This document shows positions 1 to 7,327 of a stretch of DNA of 16,016 nt, piece by piece. Within the stretch, counting starts at the first letter, position 1. The number at the start of each line of letters is the position of its first letter. A program made the position numbers and the translations under genes. The notes beneath the pieces are model-generated. The model saw only the letters and a program-made list of their open reading frames with translations, was not told the origin of the DNA and made no database searches. The stretch is from CAYJAP01 sp964368425 (GTDB lineage Bacteria > Bacillota > Clostridia > Christensenellales > UBA1242), in NCBI GenBank assembly GCA_964368425.1, contig CAYJAP010000015.1, forward strand, positions 1 through 16,016, in the 5' to 3' direction.

Positions 1-33
1 AAAAAAGCCACATAGCATAATTTGCTATATGGC
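1..33 (-). terminator. Attenuator terminator of the Tyr leader
   Basis: Read on the minus strand, an 11-bp stem (arms at 23-33 and 7-17, one G-U pair, 5-nt loop at 18-22) is followed directly by six T (positions 6-1). It lies about 45 nt downstream of the stop codon of the Tyr-rich leader ORF. Its promoter-proximal arm contains the segment (22-31) that can instead pair with 68-77. It can therefore act as a regulated terminator for a gene to the left of the window, not only as the end of the proS transcript. Confidence 0.85.
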
Positions 34-77
34 AGACTCTATTTTTTGACTTCAACAAAAACTTCTACATATAGCAA
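22..77 (-). promoter_or_regulatory. Antiterminator pairing of the Tyr attenuator
   Basis: On the minus strand the segment TTGCTATATG (77-68) is perfectly complementary over 10 nt to CATATAGCAA (31-22), the proximal arm of the terminator. The same upstream segment overlaps ATGTAG (70-65), which can pair with CTACAT (88-83) inside the leader ORF. The three mutually exclusive pairings 1:2, 2:3 and 3:4 are those of a ribosome-mediated attenuator. A ribosome stalled on the Tyr codons (99-85) would mask segment 1 and free segment 2 to form the antiterminator. A ribosome that reaches the stop codon (81-79) would cover part of segment 2 and let the terminator form. Confidence 0.75.
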
Positions 78-78
78 T

Positions 79-126
79 CTAAATGTAGTAGTAGTAATAT
101 GAAATTACTGCAAATGTTTTTGTCAT
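79..126 (-). CDS. Tyr-rich leader peptide (15 aa) of a tyrosine attenuator
   Basis: This short ORF encodes MTKTFAVISYYYYYI and then TAG. GAGG lies six nt upstream of the ATG, and a promoter lies just before that. Codons 10-14 are TAT TAC TAC TAC TAC, five Tyr in a row, and they directly precede the strand that forms the 1:2 hairpin. Leader peptides rich in the amino acid made or used by the downstream gene are well known from trp, his, phe and leu operons of proteobacteria. The inference is that low charged tRNA-Tyr stalls the ribosome here and lets transcription continue past the terminator at 1-33. The regulated gene lies outside the window; tyrosine or aromatic amino acid synthesis or transport is likely. 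The peptide itself probably has no other role. Confidence 0.75.
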   Translation of the reverse strand: MTKTFAVISYYYYYI

Positions 127-146
127 GATTAACCTCATCTAATATT

Positions 147-176
147 AGTATAATCTATTTGTATTAAAAAAATCAA
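147..176 (-). promoter_or_regulatory. Promoter of the Tyr leader transcript
   Basis: On the minus strand TTGATT (176-171) and TATACT (152-147) are separated by 18 nt, right after the proS stop codon at 184. Transcription would start near 140, giving a short leader before the GAGG of the 15-codon ORF. This supports the leader as a separate unit rather than the proS 3' UTR. Confidence 0.6.
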
Positions 177-183
177 CTTACTA

Positions 184-1614
184 TTAATATTGTATTCCCC
201 AATACACTAAATGTTTAGCTGGTTTGTTACAAACTATACATTTGTCTGCAATCTTTTCTTGCTCAAACGGAATGCATCGGGACTTCATCCCACGAATTTC
301 TTTCATCTTCGCCTCACATGCTGGATGTCCACACCACATCGCTTTAATATATCCCGGACTAGTGTCCATGATACGTTTAATTTCCTCTAGCGATGTACAG
401 CTATATGTCTTCTCGTCGTTTCTTTTCTTAGCTGTTTCAAACATATTTTGTTGTATATCTTCTAGTAAAGTAGTTACCTTTTTCGCTACAGTCTTGTCGT
501 TAGTGATAAACACCTTTTCATTTGTATCCCTACGAGCAAGCACAAGCTGATTTTTTTCCACATCTTTTGGACCGATTTCTATGCGGATAGGAATACCGTT
601 CATTTCATGCTCAGCAAACTTGAATCCCGGACTGGTATCGGACGTGTCGGTAAATACTCGTATACCAGCATCTAACAACTGTTTTTCCAACGCAGATACA
701 GCGGCTAGAACCTTGTCTTCATTTTTGATAGCCACAATTACCGCTTGTTTTGGTGCAACACGAGGTGGAAGAATTAGTCCGTTATCGTCAGCGTGAACCA
801 TAATCAGCGCGCCTATCATTCGTGTAGTTGTTCCCCATGATGTTTGGTAAACATTCTGTATTTGGTTATTTCTGTCGGTAAAAGTAACGTTGAAAGGTAC
901 AGAGAACTTCTGTCCGAAATAGTGAGAAGTTGCAGACTGTAAAGACACTCCATTGTACATCAACGATTCAACAGACAGAGTATACTCTGCTCCTGCAAAC
1001 TTTTCTTTTTCTGTCTTTCTTCCTGTAATAACAGGTATAGCTAGAAACTTCTCGAAAAACTCTTTATAAATATTTAACATCCTTGCGGTTTCTTCTTCAG
1101 CCTCTTGTGCAGTTTCGTGACAAGTATGTCCTTCTTGCCATAAGAATTCACGTGTCCTAAGGAATGGACGAGTCTCTTTTTCCCAACGAACGACGTTGCA
1201 CCACTGGTTGTATAACTTAGGTAAATCACGGTAAGATGTTATGCTTTTTGCGTAGTAATCACAAAAAAGAGTTTCTGAAGTAGGGCGTACACAGAACCTT
1301 TCTTCTAGTTCGGTATTCCCTCCATGAGTAACCCAAGCAACTTCAGGTGCAAAACCTTCTACGTGCTCCGCCTCCTTCCTCAACAGACTTTCTGGGATAA
1401 ACATAGGGAGATAAACGTTACAGTGCCCCGTTTCTTTAAACATGCGATCCAACTCTTTTTGAAAGTTTTCCCATAGTCCATATCCGTTCGGTTCGATAAC
1501 CATACAGCCCTTTACGCCGCTATATGCTGCCAACTTAGCATTTAGCACAATATCTGTATACCACTTTGCAAAATCTACATCTCGAGAGGTTATTTTTTTG
1601 TTCTTTACAGCCAT
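184..1614 (-). CDS. proS: Proline--tRNA ligase (short, eukaryote/archaeal-like form)
   Basis: It charges tRNA-Pro with proline in the cytoplasm. The 476-aa product has class II synthetase signatures: the motif 2 region around residues 143-162 (VRWEKETRPFLRTREFLWQE), and motif 3 around 259-283 with SWG, TTR, IG and the HADDNGLILPP segment leading into the anticodon-binding domain. The C-terminal end carries cysteines at 428, 433, 459 and 462 (Cx4C and Cx2C), the zinc module of the short ProS type, and ends in Tyr. The long editing insertion of the E. coli form is absent, as expected for this length. The ATG at 1614 follows TTCCTT read in reverse (AAGGAA, 1621-1626) at 6-nt spacing. No T-box element is visible in the short upstream region. 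Confidence 0.96.
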   Translation of the reverse strand: MAVKNKKITSRDVDFAKWYTDIVLNAKLAAYSGVKGCMVIEPNGYGLWENFQKELDRMFKETGHCNVYLPMFIPESLLRKEAEHVEGFAPEVAWVTHGGNTELEERFCVRPTSETLFCDYYAKSITSYRDLPKLYNQWCNVVRWEKETRPFLRTREFLWQEGHTCHETAQEAEEETARMLNIYKEFFEKFLAIPVITGRKTEKEKFAGAEYTLSVESLMYNGVSLQSATSHYFGQKFSVPFNVTFTDRNNQIQNVYQTSWGTTTRMIGALIMVHADDNGLILPPRVAPKQAVIVAIKNEDKVLAAVSALEKQLLDAGIRVFTDTSDTSPGFKFAEHEMNGIPIRIEIGPKDVEKNQLVLARRDTNEKVFITNDKTVAKKVTTLLEDIQQNMFETAKKRNDEKTYSCTSLEEIKRIMDTSPGYIKAMWCGHPACEAKMKEIRGMKSRCIPFEQEKIADKCIVCNKPAKHLVYWGIQY

Positions 1615-1696
1615 GATTGATTCCTTTATATTTGTATATTTCTAGTACATATAATAACATATAACCGCCCACAAATAAAGAGTTTTGGAAGACAAG

Positions 1697-1705
1697 TGCT
1701 ATAAT
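1697..1705 (+). promoter_or_regulatory. Extended -10 promoter of the DUF3137-like gene
   Basis: TGC followed by TATAAT (1700-1705) forms an extended -10 element. No good -35 hexamer is seen at 17 bp. The transcript would have a leader of about 95 nt. In it TTATAGTTA (1718-1726) pairs perfectly with TAACTATAA (1759-1767), and GGTT/AACC (1738-1749) forms an inner hairpin. Confidence 0.5.
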
Positions 1706-1805
1706 TTAAAGAGAAATTTATAGTTATTTTTATTTTTGGTTGTGTAACCGCTGTAAATTAACTATAATTAATCTGATATATGAAATTATATGTAAGGAAA
1801 AAGAC

Positions 1806-2729
1806 ATGTTATCGAAACAAGAGTTTCAGGAAAAGTTTGAGTGGGAAATGGCGACATCATTCGCAAAGTTTAGAGAGCAGTATAAATGGCTTTCTATATT
1901 TAAAATACTCTCCATCTCTCTCACCGCAACTTTATGGAGCATAATACTAATTCTGTTGAGCGTTGTGAGCATCGACGTCGTATTGATATTATCTTGGTGT
2001 GGGCTGGCTATAACTGCTGCTACAATGTTTATATGGGCGTTTGCTTTTAAACGCGCAAATTCCTTTGCAAGAGATATAAAGCGATTCATTTTCAAAACGC
2101 TGCTAGAGGGATATGAATTTGACTACACCAGAAAAGGAAAGTTAGATGAACGGGCATTGATAGATTCCAAGTTGTTTAGTTTGGTTGCTCCGTATGAGTT
2201 CATATCGCGAGATGAGGTGCGTATAAAAGTACCAAAGAAAGTACTAAACGACGCTGTTTTAGATTGTTTTATAAACCTTAGAAACATTGCCGTTTACCAG
2301 CTGGAGGAAGGAAAAGGAAAGTCTAGAACACTGATATATTCTGGTTGTTTTGGACGCGTGGAGCACGTAAAAGATATACAGTGTACGATTATGGCAAATA
2401 GAAGAACTAAAGGGTTAGCTCAGCTGGAATTAGAAGGTGTAGAGTTTAACAGAAAGTACAAGTGTTATACAGACAACCAGCACTATAGCAGGAAGATGTT
2501 AACCCCTACCCTGATGAATAAATTATTGCAGTTAAGTGCTGTAACTAAACATAAAACAACTTTCCTTTGGAGGGGTACAAATTTGGATTTTTTCCTTCCT
2601 TATCACCAAGTCTTTCGATGGAAAGTAAGAGGAACAAAACTAAATTTCAAAGATGTAGAAAATATATACGACGACTTGTCCGCAGTAAACGTGGTTATAC
2701 AGGAATTAGAAAACAACAAGAAAATATAA
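1806..2729 (+). CDS. DUF3137-like membrane protein
   Basis: The role is unknown. The 307-aa product starts with a charged, probably helical segment (residues 1-28). Two hydrophobic segments follow (about 33-53 and 56-80), then a long soluble region. The soluble part contains LFSLVAPYEF, ISRDEV, YSGCFGRVEH and a late block with LLQLSAV, which resembles the DUF3137 family of small two-helix membrane proteins; this is a family-level impression. The ATG at 1806 was chosen because AAGGAA lies 7-8 nt upstream (1794-1799); the in-frame ATG at 1740 lacks a binding site and falls in the structured leader. The gene stands alone, divergent from proS, and tyrS follows with its own promoter. Confidence 0.7.
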   Translation: MLSKQEFQEKFEWEMATSFAKFREQYKWLSIFKILSISLTATLWSIILILLSVVSIDVVLILSWCGLAITAATMFIWAFAFKRANSFARDIKRFIFKTLLEGYEFDYTRKGKLDERALIDSKLFSLVAPYEFISRDEVRIKVPKKVLNDAVLDCFINLRNIAVYQLEEGKGKSRTLIYSGCFGRVEHVKDIQCTIMANRRTKGLAQLELEGVEFNRKYKCYTDNQHYSRKMLTPTLMNKLLQLSAVTKHKTTFLWRGTNLDFFLPYHQVFRWKVRGTKLNFKDVENIYDDLSAVNVVIQELENNKKI

Positions 2730-2751
2730 GCCGTTTTAATTAAGCATTGGC

Positions 2752-2780
2752 TTGTAAAAAGAAGAAAAAGATGATAAAAT
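2752..2780 (+). promoter_or_regulatory. tyrS promoter
   Basis: TTGTAA (2752-2757) and TAAAAT (2775-2780) are spaced by 17 bp. A GAGGAG binding site lies just before the ATG at 2803. The resulting leader is only about 15 nt, so there is no room for a T-box or other riboswitch upstream of tyrS. Confidence 0.6.
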
Positions 2781-2802
2781 TGATAAACTATGAGGAGATA
2801 TT

Positions 2803-4023
2803 ATGAAGAACGTAATTGACATTTTGCGAGAGCGAGACATGATAAAACAAATTGTATACGAAGATGAGTTATACGAGCTTTTGGGTAAGGAGTCTGTTTC
2901 TTTTTATGTGGGATTTGACCCTACAGCCGATAGTTTGCACGTAGGACATTTCGTTCAGTTAATGGCGATGGCGCATATGCAAAAAGCCGGTCACTGTCCG
3001 ATAATCTTGGTGGGTGGCGGAACAGGCATGATTGGCGATCCGTCTGGCAGGAGTACTACCAGAAACTTATTAACGCCGGAAATAGTAAAACATAATAGCG
3101 ACGCTTTTAAGGTTCAAATGAGAAAGTTTTTGAATTTTGAAGGAAAGAATGCTGCTATTATGGTGGACAACGCGGACTGGTTGAACGAGTTAAATTATAT
3201 AAAGTTTTTGAGAGAAATAGGCTCGCACTTTTCAGTAAATAAAATGTTGACCGCAGAGTGTTTTAAAGCAAAGTTAGAAACGGGACTGTCGTTCTTAGAG
3301 TTCAACTACATGCTCATGCAAAGTTACGACTTTTACGTACTATTTAAAAAGTATAATTGTATGCTTGAGTTCGGTGGCGACGACCAATGGTCTAACATGT
3401 TAGCAGGAGTAGACTTAATCCGTCGTAAAGAGAAAAAGAAAGCTTTTGCGATGACTTTTAAGTTACTAGCTAATTCAGAGGGCGTAAAAATGGGAAAGAC
3501 CGCCAAAGGTGCATTATGGTTGGATGCCAAGAAAACTTCGCCGTTTGAGTTCTATCAGTATTGGAGAAATCGTGAAGATCAAGATATTAATAACTGCATG
3601 AAATTATTAACGTTCATGCCAGTCAAAGAAATAGACGAGCTGACACAGTATCGTGACGAACGAATGAATATCGCTAAAAAACGTCTCGCCTTCGAGGTTA
3701 CAAAACTAGTACACGGGGAAGCAGAGGCAATGAAGGCAGAACAGACATCTGATGGGCTGTTCTCTGGCGTTGGTGAAAGCGAAAATATGCCAACTATGGT
3801 ATTGCAAAAAAAGGAATTTAGTGGTAATATAAATATTGTAGATTTGTTAGTCGCAAGCAAGGTGGCATCATCTAAGTCGGAAGCTCGACGTTTAGTTGAA
3901 CAAGGCGGTATCACCATTGACGGAGACAAAGTATCTCAGATATCTTCTGTTATAAACATATCTAAAAATGGTAATGTTATTAAAAAGGGAAAGAAGAGTT
4001 TTACTAAAGTTATTTTAAAGTAA
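2803..4023 (+). CDS. tyrS: Tyrosine--tRNA ligase
   Basis: It charges tRNA-Tyr. The 406-aa product shows the class I HIGH motif as HVGH (residues 46-49) after the GFDPTADSL block. GGGTGMIGDPSGRS (71-84) and GGDDQWSNM (191-199) are the tyrosine/ATP site segments, and KMGKT (229-233) is the KMSKS loop. The C-terminal S4 RNA-binding domain is seen in the segment DLLVASKVASSKSEARRL and the following QGGITIDG. Length is close to the usual 400-420 aa. GAGGAG sits just upstream of the ATG. The gene lies on the opposite strand from the Tyr-sensing leader at the left end, about 2.6 kb away. Its own leader has no attenuator, so the two are regulated differently. Confidence 0.97.
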   Translation: MKNVIDILRERDMIKQIVYEDELYELLGKESVSFYVGFDPTADSLHVGHFVQLMAMAHMQKAGHCPIILVGGGTGMIGDPSGRSTTRNLLTPEIVKHNSDAFKVQMRKFLNFEGKNAAIMVDNADWLNELNYIKFLREIGSHFSVNKMLTAECFKAKLETGLSFLEFNYMLMQSYDFYVLFKKYNCMLEFGGDDQWSNMLAGVDLIRRKEKKKAFAMTFKLLANSEGVKMGKTAKGALWLDAKKTSPFEFYQYWRNREDQDINNCMKLLTFMPVKEIDELTQYRDERMNIAKKRLAFEVTKLVHGEAEAMKAEQTSDGLFSGVGESENMPTMVLQKKEFSGNINIVDLLVASKVASSKSEARRLVEQGGITIDGDKVSQISSVINISKNGNVIKKGKKSFTKVILK

Positions 4024-4071
4024 AAATATTTGCTTGTATAGAGTGTAACAAGTTAATATATTGGAGGAAAA

Positions 4072-4818
4072 TTGGACGAACTTTTAGAATACGAATTGAA
4101 TAACGGTAAAAAATCTTTGGTGGAGATGATGTCGGAATACACAGATTCTCAGATTATCGACATGCACAAGGCGGGGTTTTATTGGGGAGATAGTAGTGTT
4201 GTGCGTAGAAAAAATCAGAGCGACAACCCACTAGTGCCTTACATCGCTAAGTTTTGGGAAAGAGGTTACACACGTTACTTCTTTACTGAACAGTCTGAGA
4301 ATATGATAAAGTACGATAAATCCGGCCTAGACTCAGCTAAAACAGATAAGTTCTTCGATAAAATATCTTATGCAATTATAGATAAAGAGGGAAATCTATA
4401 TAAGGCGCTAATTTCGGATGTGTTGTTAGCGGATTGGTTAAGAAAGAATAAAGTGGACATAAACGGTTCAGTATCTGTAATGTTCCTTGAGGATAAAAAC
4501 AATAAAATAAATGGCGTAGATTTTTTTGATACCGCGTACAGTAAAGAGGGCGAAGATCCGCACCATTTTGTTACCATAAATGAAAAGCAAGTACGTACAA
4601 TGTTTAATATGTGTAGAGCATTAAACGTTTCGCTAGAAGAGGGATTATTCCATAACACTAGATTGGGCTTTGTAAAAGCCGGAAGACCTGTGGATAGCAG
4701 TGTTCAAAAGATCATCGGGCAAGTTAGATACAATAATTTCACAACACTATTAAAAGAGCTGGGATCAGACTTTAATATGGATAAAGTTAATTCGCTTGTT
4801 GCCACCCGAAAACGATAA
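4072..4818 (+). CDS. Protein of unknown function, paralog A of a tandem pair
   Basis: I do not recognise this 248-aa protein. It appears soluble, with no signal peptide or membrane helix. It shares three blocks in the same order with the next gene. They are an N-terminal helix (residues 16-36, LVEMMSEYTDSQ), a central block ending in an acidic hydrophobic strand (98-140), and a C-terminal block (168-204) with KQVR, then N-x2-R, S-x-EE, F-x3-R-x-G. The start is TTG at 4072, four nt after GGAGG (4063-4067); an ATG lies 18 codons in but has a poor binding site. It starts 48 nt after tyrS with no clear terminator between, so it may be transcribed with tyrS. Its TAA stop lies inside its terminator hairpin. 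Confidence 0.7.
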   Translation: MDELLEYELNNGKKSLVEMMSEYTDSQIIDMHKAGFYWGDSSVVRRKNQSDNPLVPYIAKFWERGYTRYFFTEQSENMIKYDKSGLDSAKTDKFFDKISYAIIDKEGNLYKALISDVLLADWLRKNKVDINGSVSVMFLEDKNNKINGVDFFDTAYSKEGEDPHHFVTINEKQVRTMFNMCRALNVSLEEGLFHNTRLGFVKAGRPVDSSVQKIIGQVRYNNFTTLLKELGSDFNMDKVNSLVATRKR

Positions 4819-4834
4819 TTATTATCGTTTTTTT
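4809..4834 (+). terminator. Terminator of paralog A
   Basis: A perfect 11-nt inverted repeat (4809-4819 and 4821-4831, AAAACGATAAT with its complement) runs into a T tract. The stop codon of paralog A (4816-4818) lies inside the stem. Confidence 0.8.
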
Positions 4835-4838
4835 ACCC

Positions 4839-4867
4839 TTGAAAAAGCTTTGAGGGGGGGGTATTAT
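4839..4867 (+). promoter_or_regulatory. Promoter of paralog B with a G8 tract in the spacer
   Basis: TTGAAA (4839-4844) and TATTAT (4862-4867) are spaced by exactly 17 bp. The last eight spacer bases (4854-4861) are all G. GAGGTG (4874-4879) precedes the ATG at 4884. Paralog B is therefore transcribed separately from paralog A. Confidence 0.7.
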
Positions 4868-4883
4868 TCTATAGAGGTGTTTT

Positions 4884-5687
4884 ATGGGGTTTGAACAACA
4901 TGAACAAGAAAAGCTAAGACAATTTCAGGCGAGAGAAAGTACCATTGTGCAATTAATGCAATCATACAGTGAAGAAGACCTAAAAATATATTACGCTGAG
5001 CGGGAGCAGGCAGATATAAATGATACTATATACCTGCTGGAAAAGAAATATCCTGCCTTGAGGCTTGCTTTAAGTTATAAGAAGGGCGGATATGGTCCAG
5101 ATTGGTTTGAAAGAAATGATAATATTTATGATCTAAGCGAGTCTGTAGAAACCGAAGTCATGGTGAACGCGATGAATTCTTTTAAATTTGGAATTGTTAC
5201 TTCTGATGGTAAATTTTATAACGCGAAGTTTTATGGACACTACAATTTAGTTAAATGGTTAGAGGTAAATCATATCAACATTGATAATGCAGTAGCTGTT
5301 TCTACAGAGGATAGAACGGAATTTAGTAAGGGTTACGGACTTTCGGACAAACAAATAAGTTTATTATTGTATTCTCCGTTTGATTATAAAATAAGTGAAG
5401 TGGAAAAATCCCCTGAAGAATATTATATTAACCTTTCTCGCAAACAAGTGAGGGCGCTAGATAACTTAGCTCGCTATCACGATGCATCTATCGAGGAAGC
5501 AATGTTCTCGTCCAGAAGATTTGGTCTTTTACATGACGGGTTGCAAAAAAGTCATCTTCGTGAAAAGGTGGGAAGATCTAACCTTGCTATTATGTCGGAG
5601 GTTTTGGGAGAAAAGTTAGATATGTTTTTAATGAGAAAAATATCTGAAGTATTAAATGAGGATACGTGTCGACGTAAGAGAAAATAA
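4884..5687 (+). CDS. Protein of unknown function, paralog B of a tandem pair
   Basis: This 267-aa protein has no recognisable domain. It matches paralog A in three blocks: residues 20-40 (TIVQLMQSYSEEDLK), 100-140 (an SDGK turn followed by a KWLEVNHINID segment), and 182-219 (KQVR, N-x2-R, S-x-EE, F-x3-R-x-G). It has about 20 extra residues between the second and third blocks. No signal peptide or membrane helix is visible. The ATG at 4884 follows GAGGTG at 4-nt spacing. A strong promoter precedes it and a 12-bp terminator follows. A duplication followed by separate promoters suggests that the two copies are used under different conditions; this is inference. Confidence 0.75.
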   Translation: MGFEQHEQEKLRQFQARESTIVQLMQSYSEEDLKIYYAEREQADINDTIYLLEKKYPALRLALSYKKGGYGPDWFERNDNIYDLSESVETEVMVNAMNSFKFGIVTSDGKFYNAKFYGHYNLVKWLEVNHINIDNAVAVSTEDRTEFSKGYGLSDKQISLLLYSPFDYKISEVEKSPEEYYINLSRKQVRALDNLARYHDASIEEAMFSSRRFGLLHDGLQKSHLREKVGRSNLAIMSEVLGEKLDMFLMRKISEVLNEDTCRRKRK

Positions 5688-5706
5688 GAAAATATATAAA
5701 ACTAAT

Positions 5707-5741
5707 AAATAAACAGCTAATACAGCTGTTTATTTTTATTT
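5707..5741 (+). terminator. Terminator of paralog B
   Basis: A perfect 12-bp stem (5707-5718 and 5724-5735) with a 5-nt loop is followed by a T-rich tail, 20 nt after the paralog B stop codon. Confidence 0.88.
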
Positions 5742-5747
5742 TACACC

Positions 5748-5816
5748 TTGACATTATCCGCCGTATATTTACCAACATATAGCATGCTATTGACAATATA
5801 CATACCTTTGTTGACA
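5748..5816 (+). repeat. TTGACA hexamers in 21-bp register
   Basis: TTGACA occurs at 5748, 5790 and 5811, and the related TTACCA at 5769, so four hexamers start exactly 21 bp apart. The 15-bp stretches between them do not match each other. They lie between two convergent genes, where ordinary promoters are not expected, and no good -10 hexamer follows at the proper distance. The function is unknown; the same period with a similar hexamer recurs at 15123-15254. Confidence 0.5.
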
Positions 5817-5873
5817 GTCTACTCAAAAACGGAATTACTTAAGCAGTGACATAAACTATTTTACAAATATAAT

Positions 5874-7154
5874 CTATAAAACCTTTATAGTGTCATATAA
5901 GTTTTCTTGCACTAACCACAGCTGGGGGAAAGATTGATTAAGTGTCCAATAACTTACTCCCCCTAAACCATATTGATTTACCAGTTTTAATTTAGCATCA
6001 ACGCTTCTTGCGTCTTCAAACCAAACAACCTTCCGACCTTCTTTATTATAATACTGAAAGTTTGGGCTTTGTGCTCGTTGATCGTATTCGATAAATGAGC
6101 CTGCTCTCTGTGCAAGGTCTACAGCTCCCACATTACTTATAGCACGAGCAGCAGTTCCTGGAACATACGGCAGATTCCATACGTAACCATAATTCGGAAT
6201 CCCCATCAGAATCTTTTCAGGAGGAATCGCTGTGACGGCATAATCTAATACTTGTTTTACAGCATTTAGCGGAGCAACTGCCATCGGCGGCCCATATGTA
6301 TATCCCCACTCATACGTCATAATTATAACATGATCCACAATTTCTCCATGCGCACGATAATCATGTCCCTCGTACAGTGTGCCCTGCTGATCTTCGCTTA
6401 TTTTTGGTGCGACAGCGGTGGTAACTATATACCCCAGCGGATGTAGTCTTGCAGTCAACTTTCTCAAAAAGTTATTGTAATTTTCTCTATCTTCTGGGAA
6501 TAAATATTCAAAGTCCATATCTACGCCATAATAATTCTTTGTCTGTAATACATTTAATATATTTTCTACTAAAGCATTTTGCGCTTGCTCAGATGCAAAA
6601 ATCTCGTTAGTTATTTCTCCGCTGAACCCGCCACTTTCACCGATGTTTGTTACCACCATCAGTGGAGCTACTCGCTGAGCCCGAGCTTTCTCTATTATAG
6701 GAACATCATTCTCAAGAGTTACTAAAGAACCGTCTGGTCGCGCTTGGTAACTGAAGATGCTGAGATATGTGATATGCGGCAATATTTCATCCAGAACTTC
6801 GTTGGAAACGTTAGGAAACACATAACCGTTTACTTCCATTTCTCCTATCTTTTCGTTGGGCAGCGGAACAATTATTTGTTCTCCCGGATATATTCTGCCG
6901 TTCAAATCCACCTGCGGATTTGCATCAACTACAGATTGAAAAGGCACTCCGTACGCTTGGGCTATGGAGTATAAACTATCTCCCGGTTGCACTGTATGAG
7001 TTATCTGGTTGGTAACCAAAACAAGACTCTGACCTACCACTAAATTCTGCGGATTAGTAATGCGGTTATCAGCAATAATCTTGTCTTCTGACAATCCAAA
7101 TTTCTTCGCGATAGAGTATACAGAGTCTCCTCGCTGAATAACATATATAATCAA
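5874..7154 (-). CDS. LysM-GH18 glycoside hydrolase (YaaH/SleL-like)
   Basis: The 426-aa product has two N-terminal LysM domains (residues 2-46 and 52-96, each with a GDS-[VL]-YSIA motif) that bind peptidoglycan. A glycoside hydrolase family 18 barrel follows, with its catalytic DMDFE at 212-216 (Glu216 as acid). The same architecture occurs in the spore germination enzymes YaaH and SleL, which act on spore cortex fragments; some homologs occur in non-sporeformers. No signal peptide is present, as in those proteins. The start was placed at TTG (7154) because AGGTGG lies six nt upstream and translation begins IIYVIQRGDS, the usual start of this family. An in-frame ATG further up at 7199 adds residues unlike the family and lacks a binding site. 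Confidence 0.88.
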   Translation of the reverse strand: MIIYVIQRGDSVYSIAKKFGLSEDKIIADNRITNPQNLVVGQSLVLVTNQITHTVQPGDSLYSIAQAYGVPFQSVVDANPQVDLNGRIYPGEQIIVPLPNEKIGEMEVNGYVFPNVSNEVLDEILPHITYLSIFSYQARPDGSLVTLENDVPIIEKARAQRVAPLMVVTNIGESGGFSGEITNEIFASEQAQNALVENILNVLQTKNYYGVDMDFEYLFPEDRENYNNFLRKLTARLHPLGYIVTTAVAPKISEDQQGTLYEGHDYRAHGEIVDHVIIMTYEWGYTYGPPMAVAPLNAVKQVLDYAVTAIPPEKILMGIPNYGYVWNLPYVPGTAARAISNVGAVDLAQRAGSFIEYDQRAQSPNFQYYNKEGRKVVWFEDARSVDAKLKLVNQYGLGGVSYWTLNQSFPQLWLVQENLYDTIKVL

Positions 7155-7238
7155 AATACACCACCTATGTATTATTTGTGGCCTCTTGAAAGACGACACA
7201 TTTTTATTTATATATGCAAATATGAAAATTAGTGTTAT

Positions 7239-7279
7239 AAAAAAACACCTCGCTGCCGATTACTTGCAGGACGAGATGC
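7239..7279 (-). terminator. Terminator of the prs transcript
   Basis: On the minus strand, CATCTCG (7278-7272) pairs with CGAGGTG (7252-7246). CTGC/GCAG extends the stem after a 2-nt bulge. A run of seven T follows (7245-7239). It separates the pyrophosphokinase gene from the LysM-GH18 gene. Confidence 0.8.
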
Positions 7280-7327
7280 TTAATGTTTATGATTAATTAT
7301 TAATGACTAATACTTTAATTTGCTAAT

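Noticed and set aside
1615..1740. T-box upstream of proS
   Set aside because: The leader is too short and no T-box core sequence or specifier hairpin is seen.
1740..1805. N-terminal extension of the DUF3137-like protein
   Set aside because: The upstream start has no binding site and lies in the structured leader; the ATG at 1806 has AAGGAA.
4030..4059. Promoter TTGCTT-18-TAATAT before paralog A
   Set aside because: Transcription would start within the ribosome binding site, so it could not drive normal translation.
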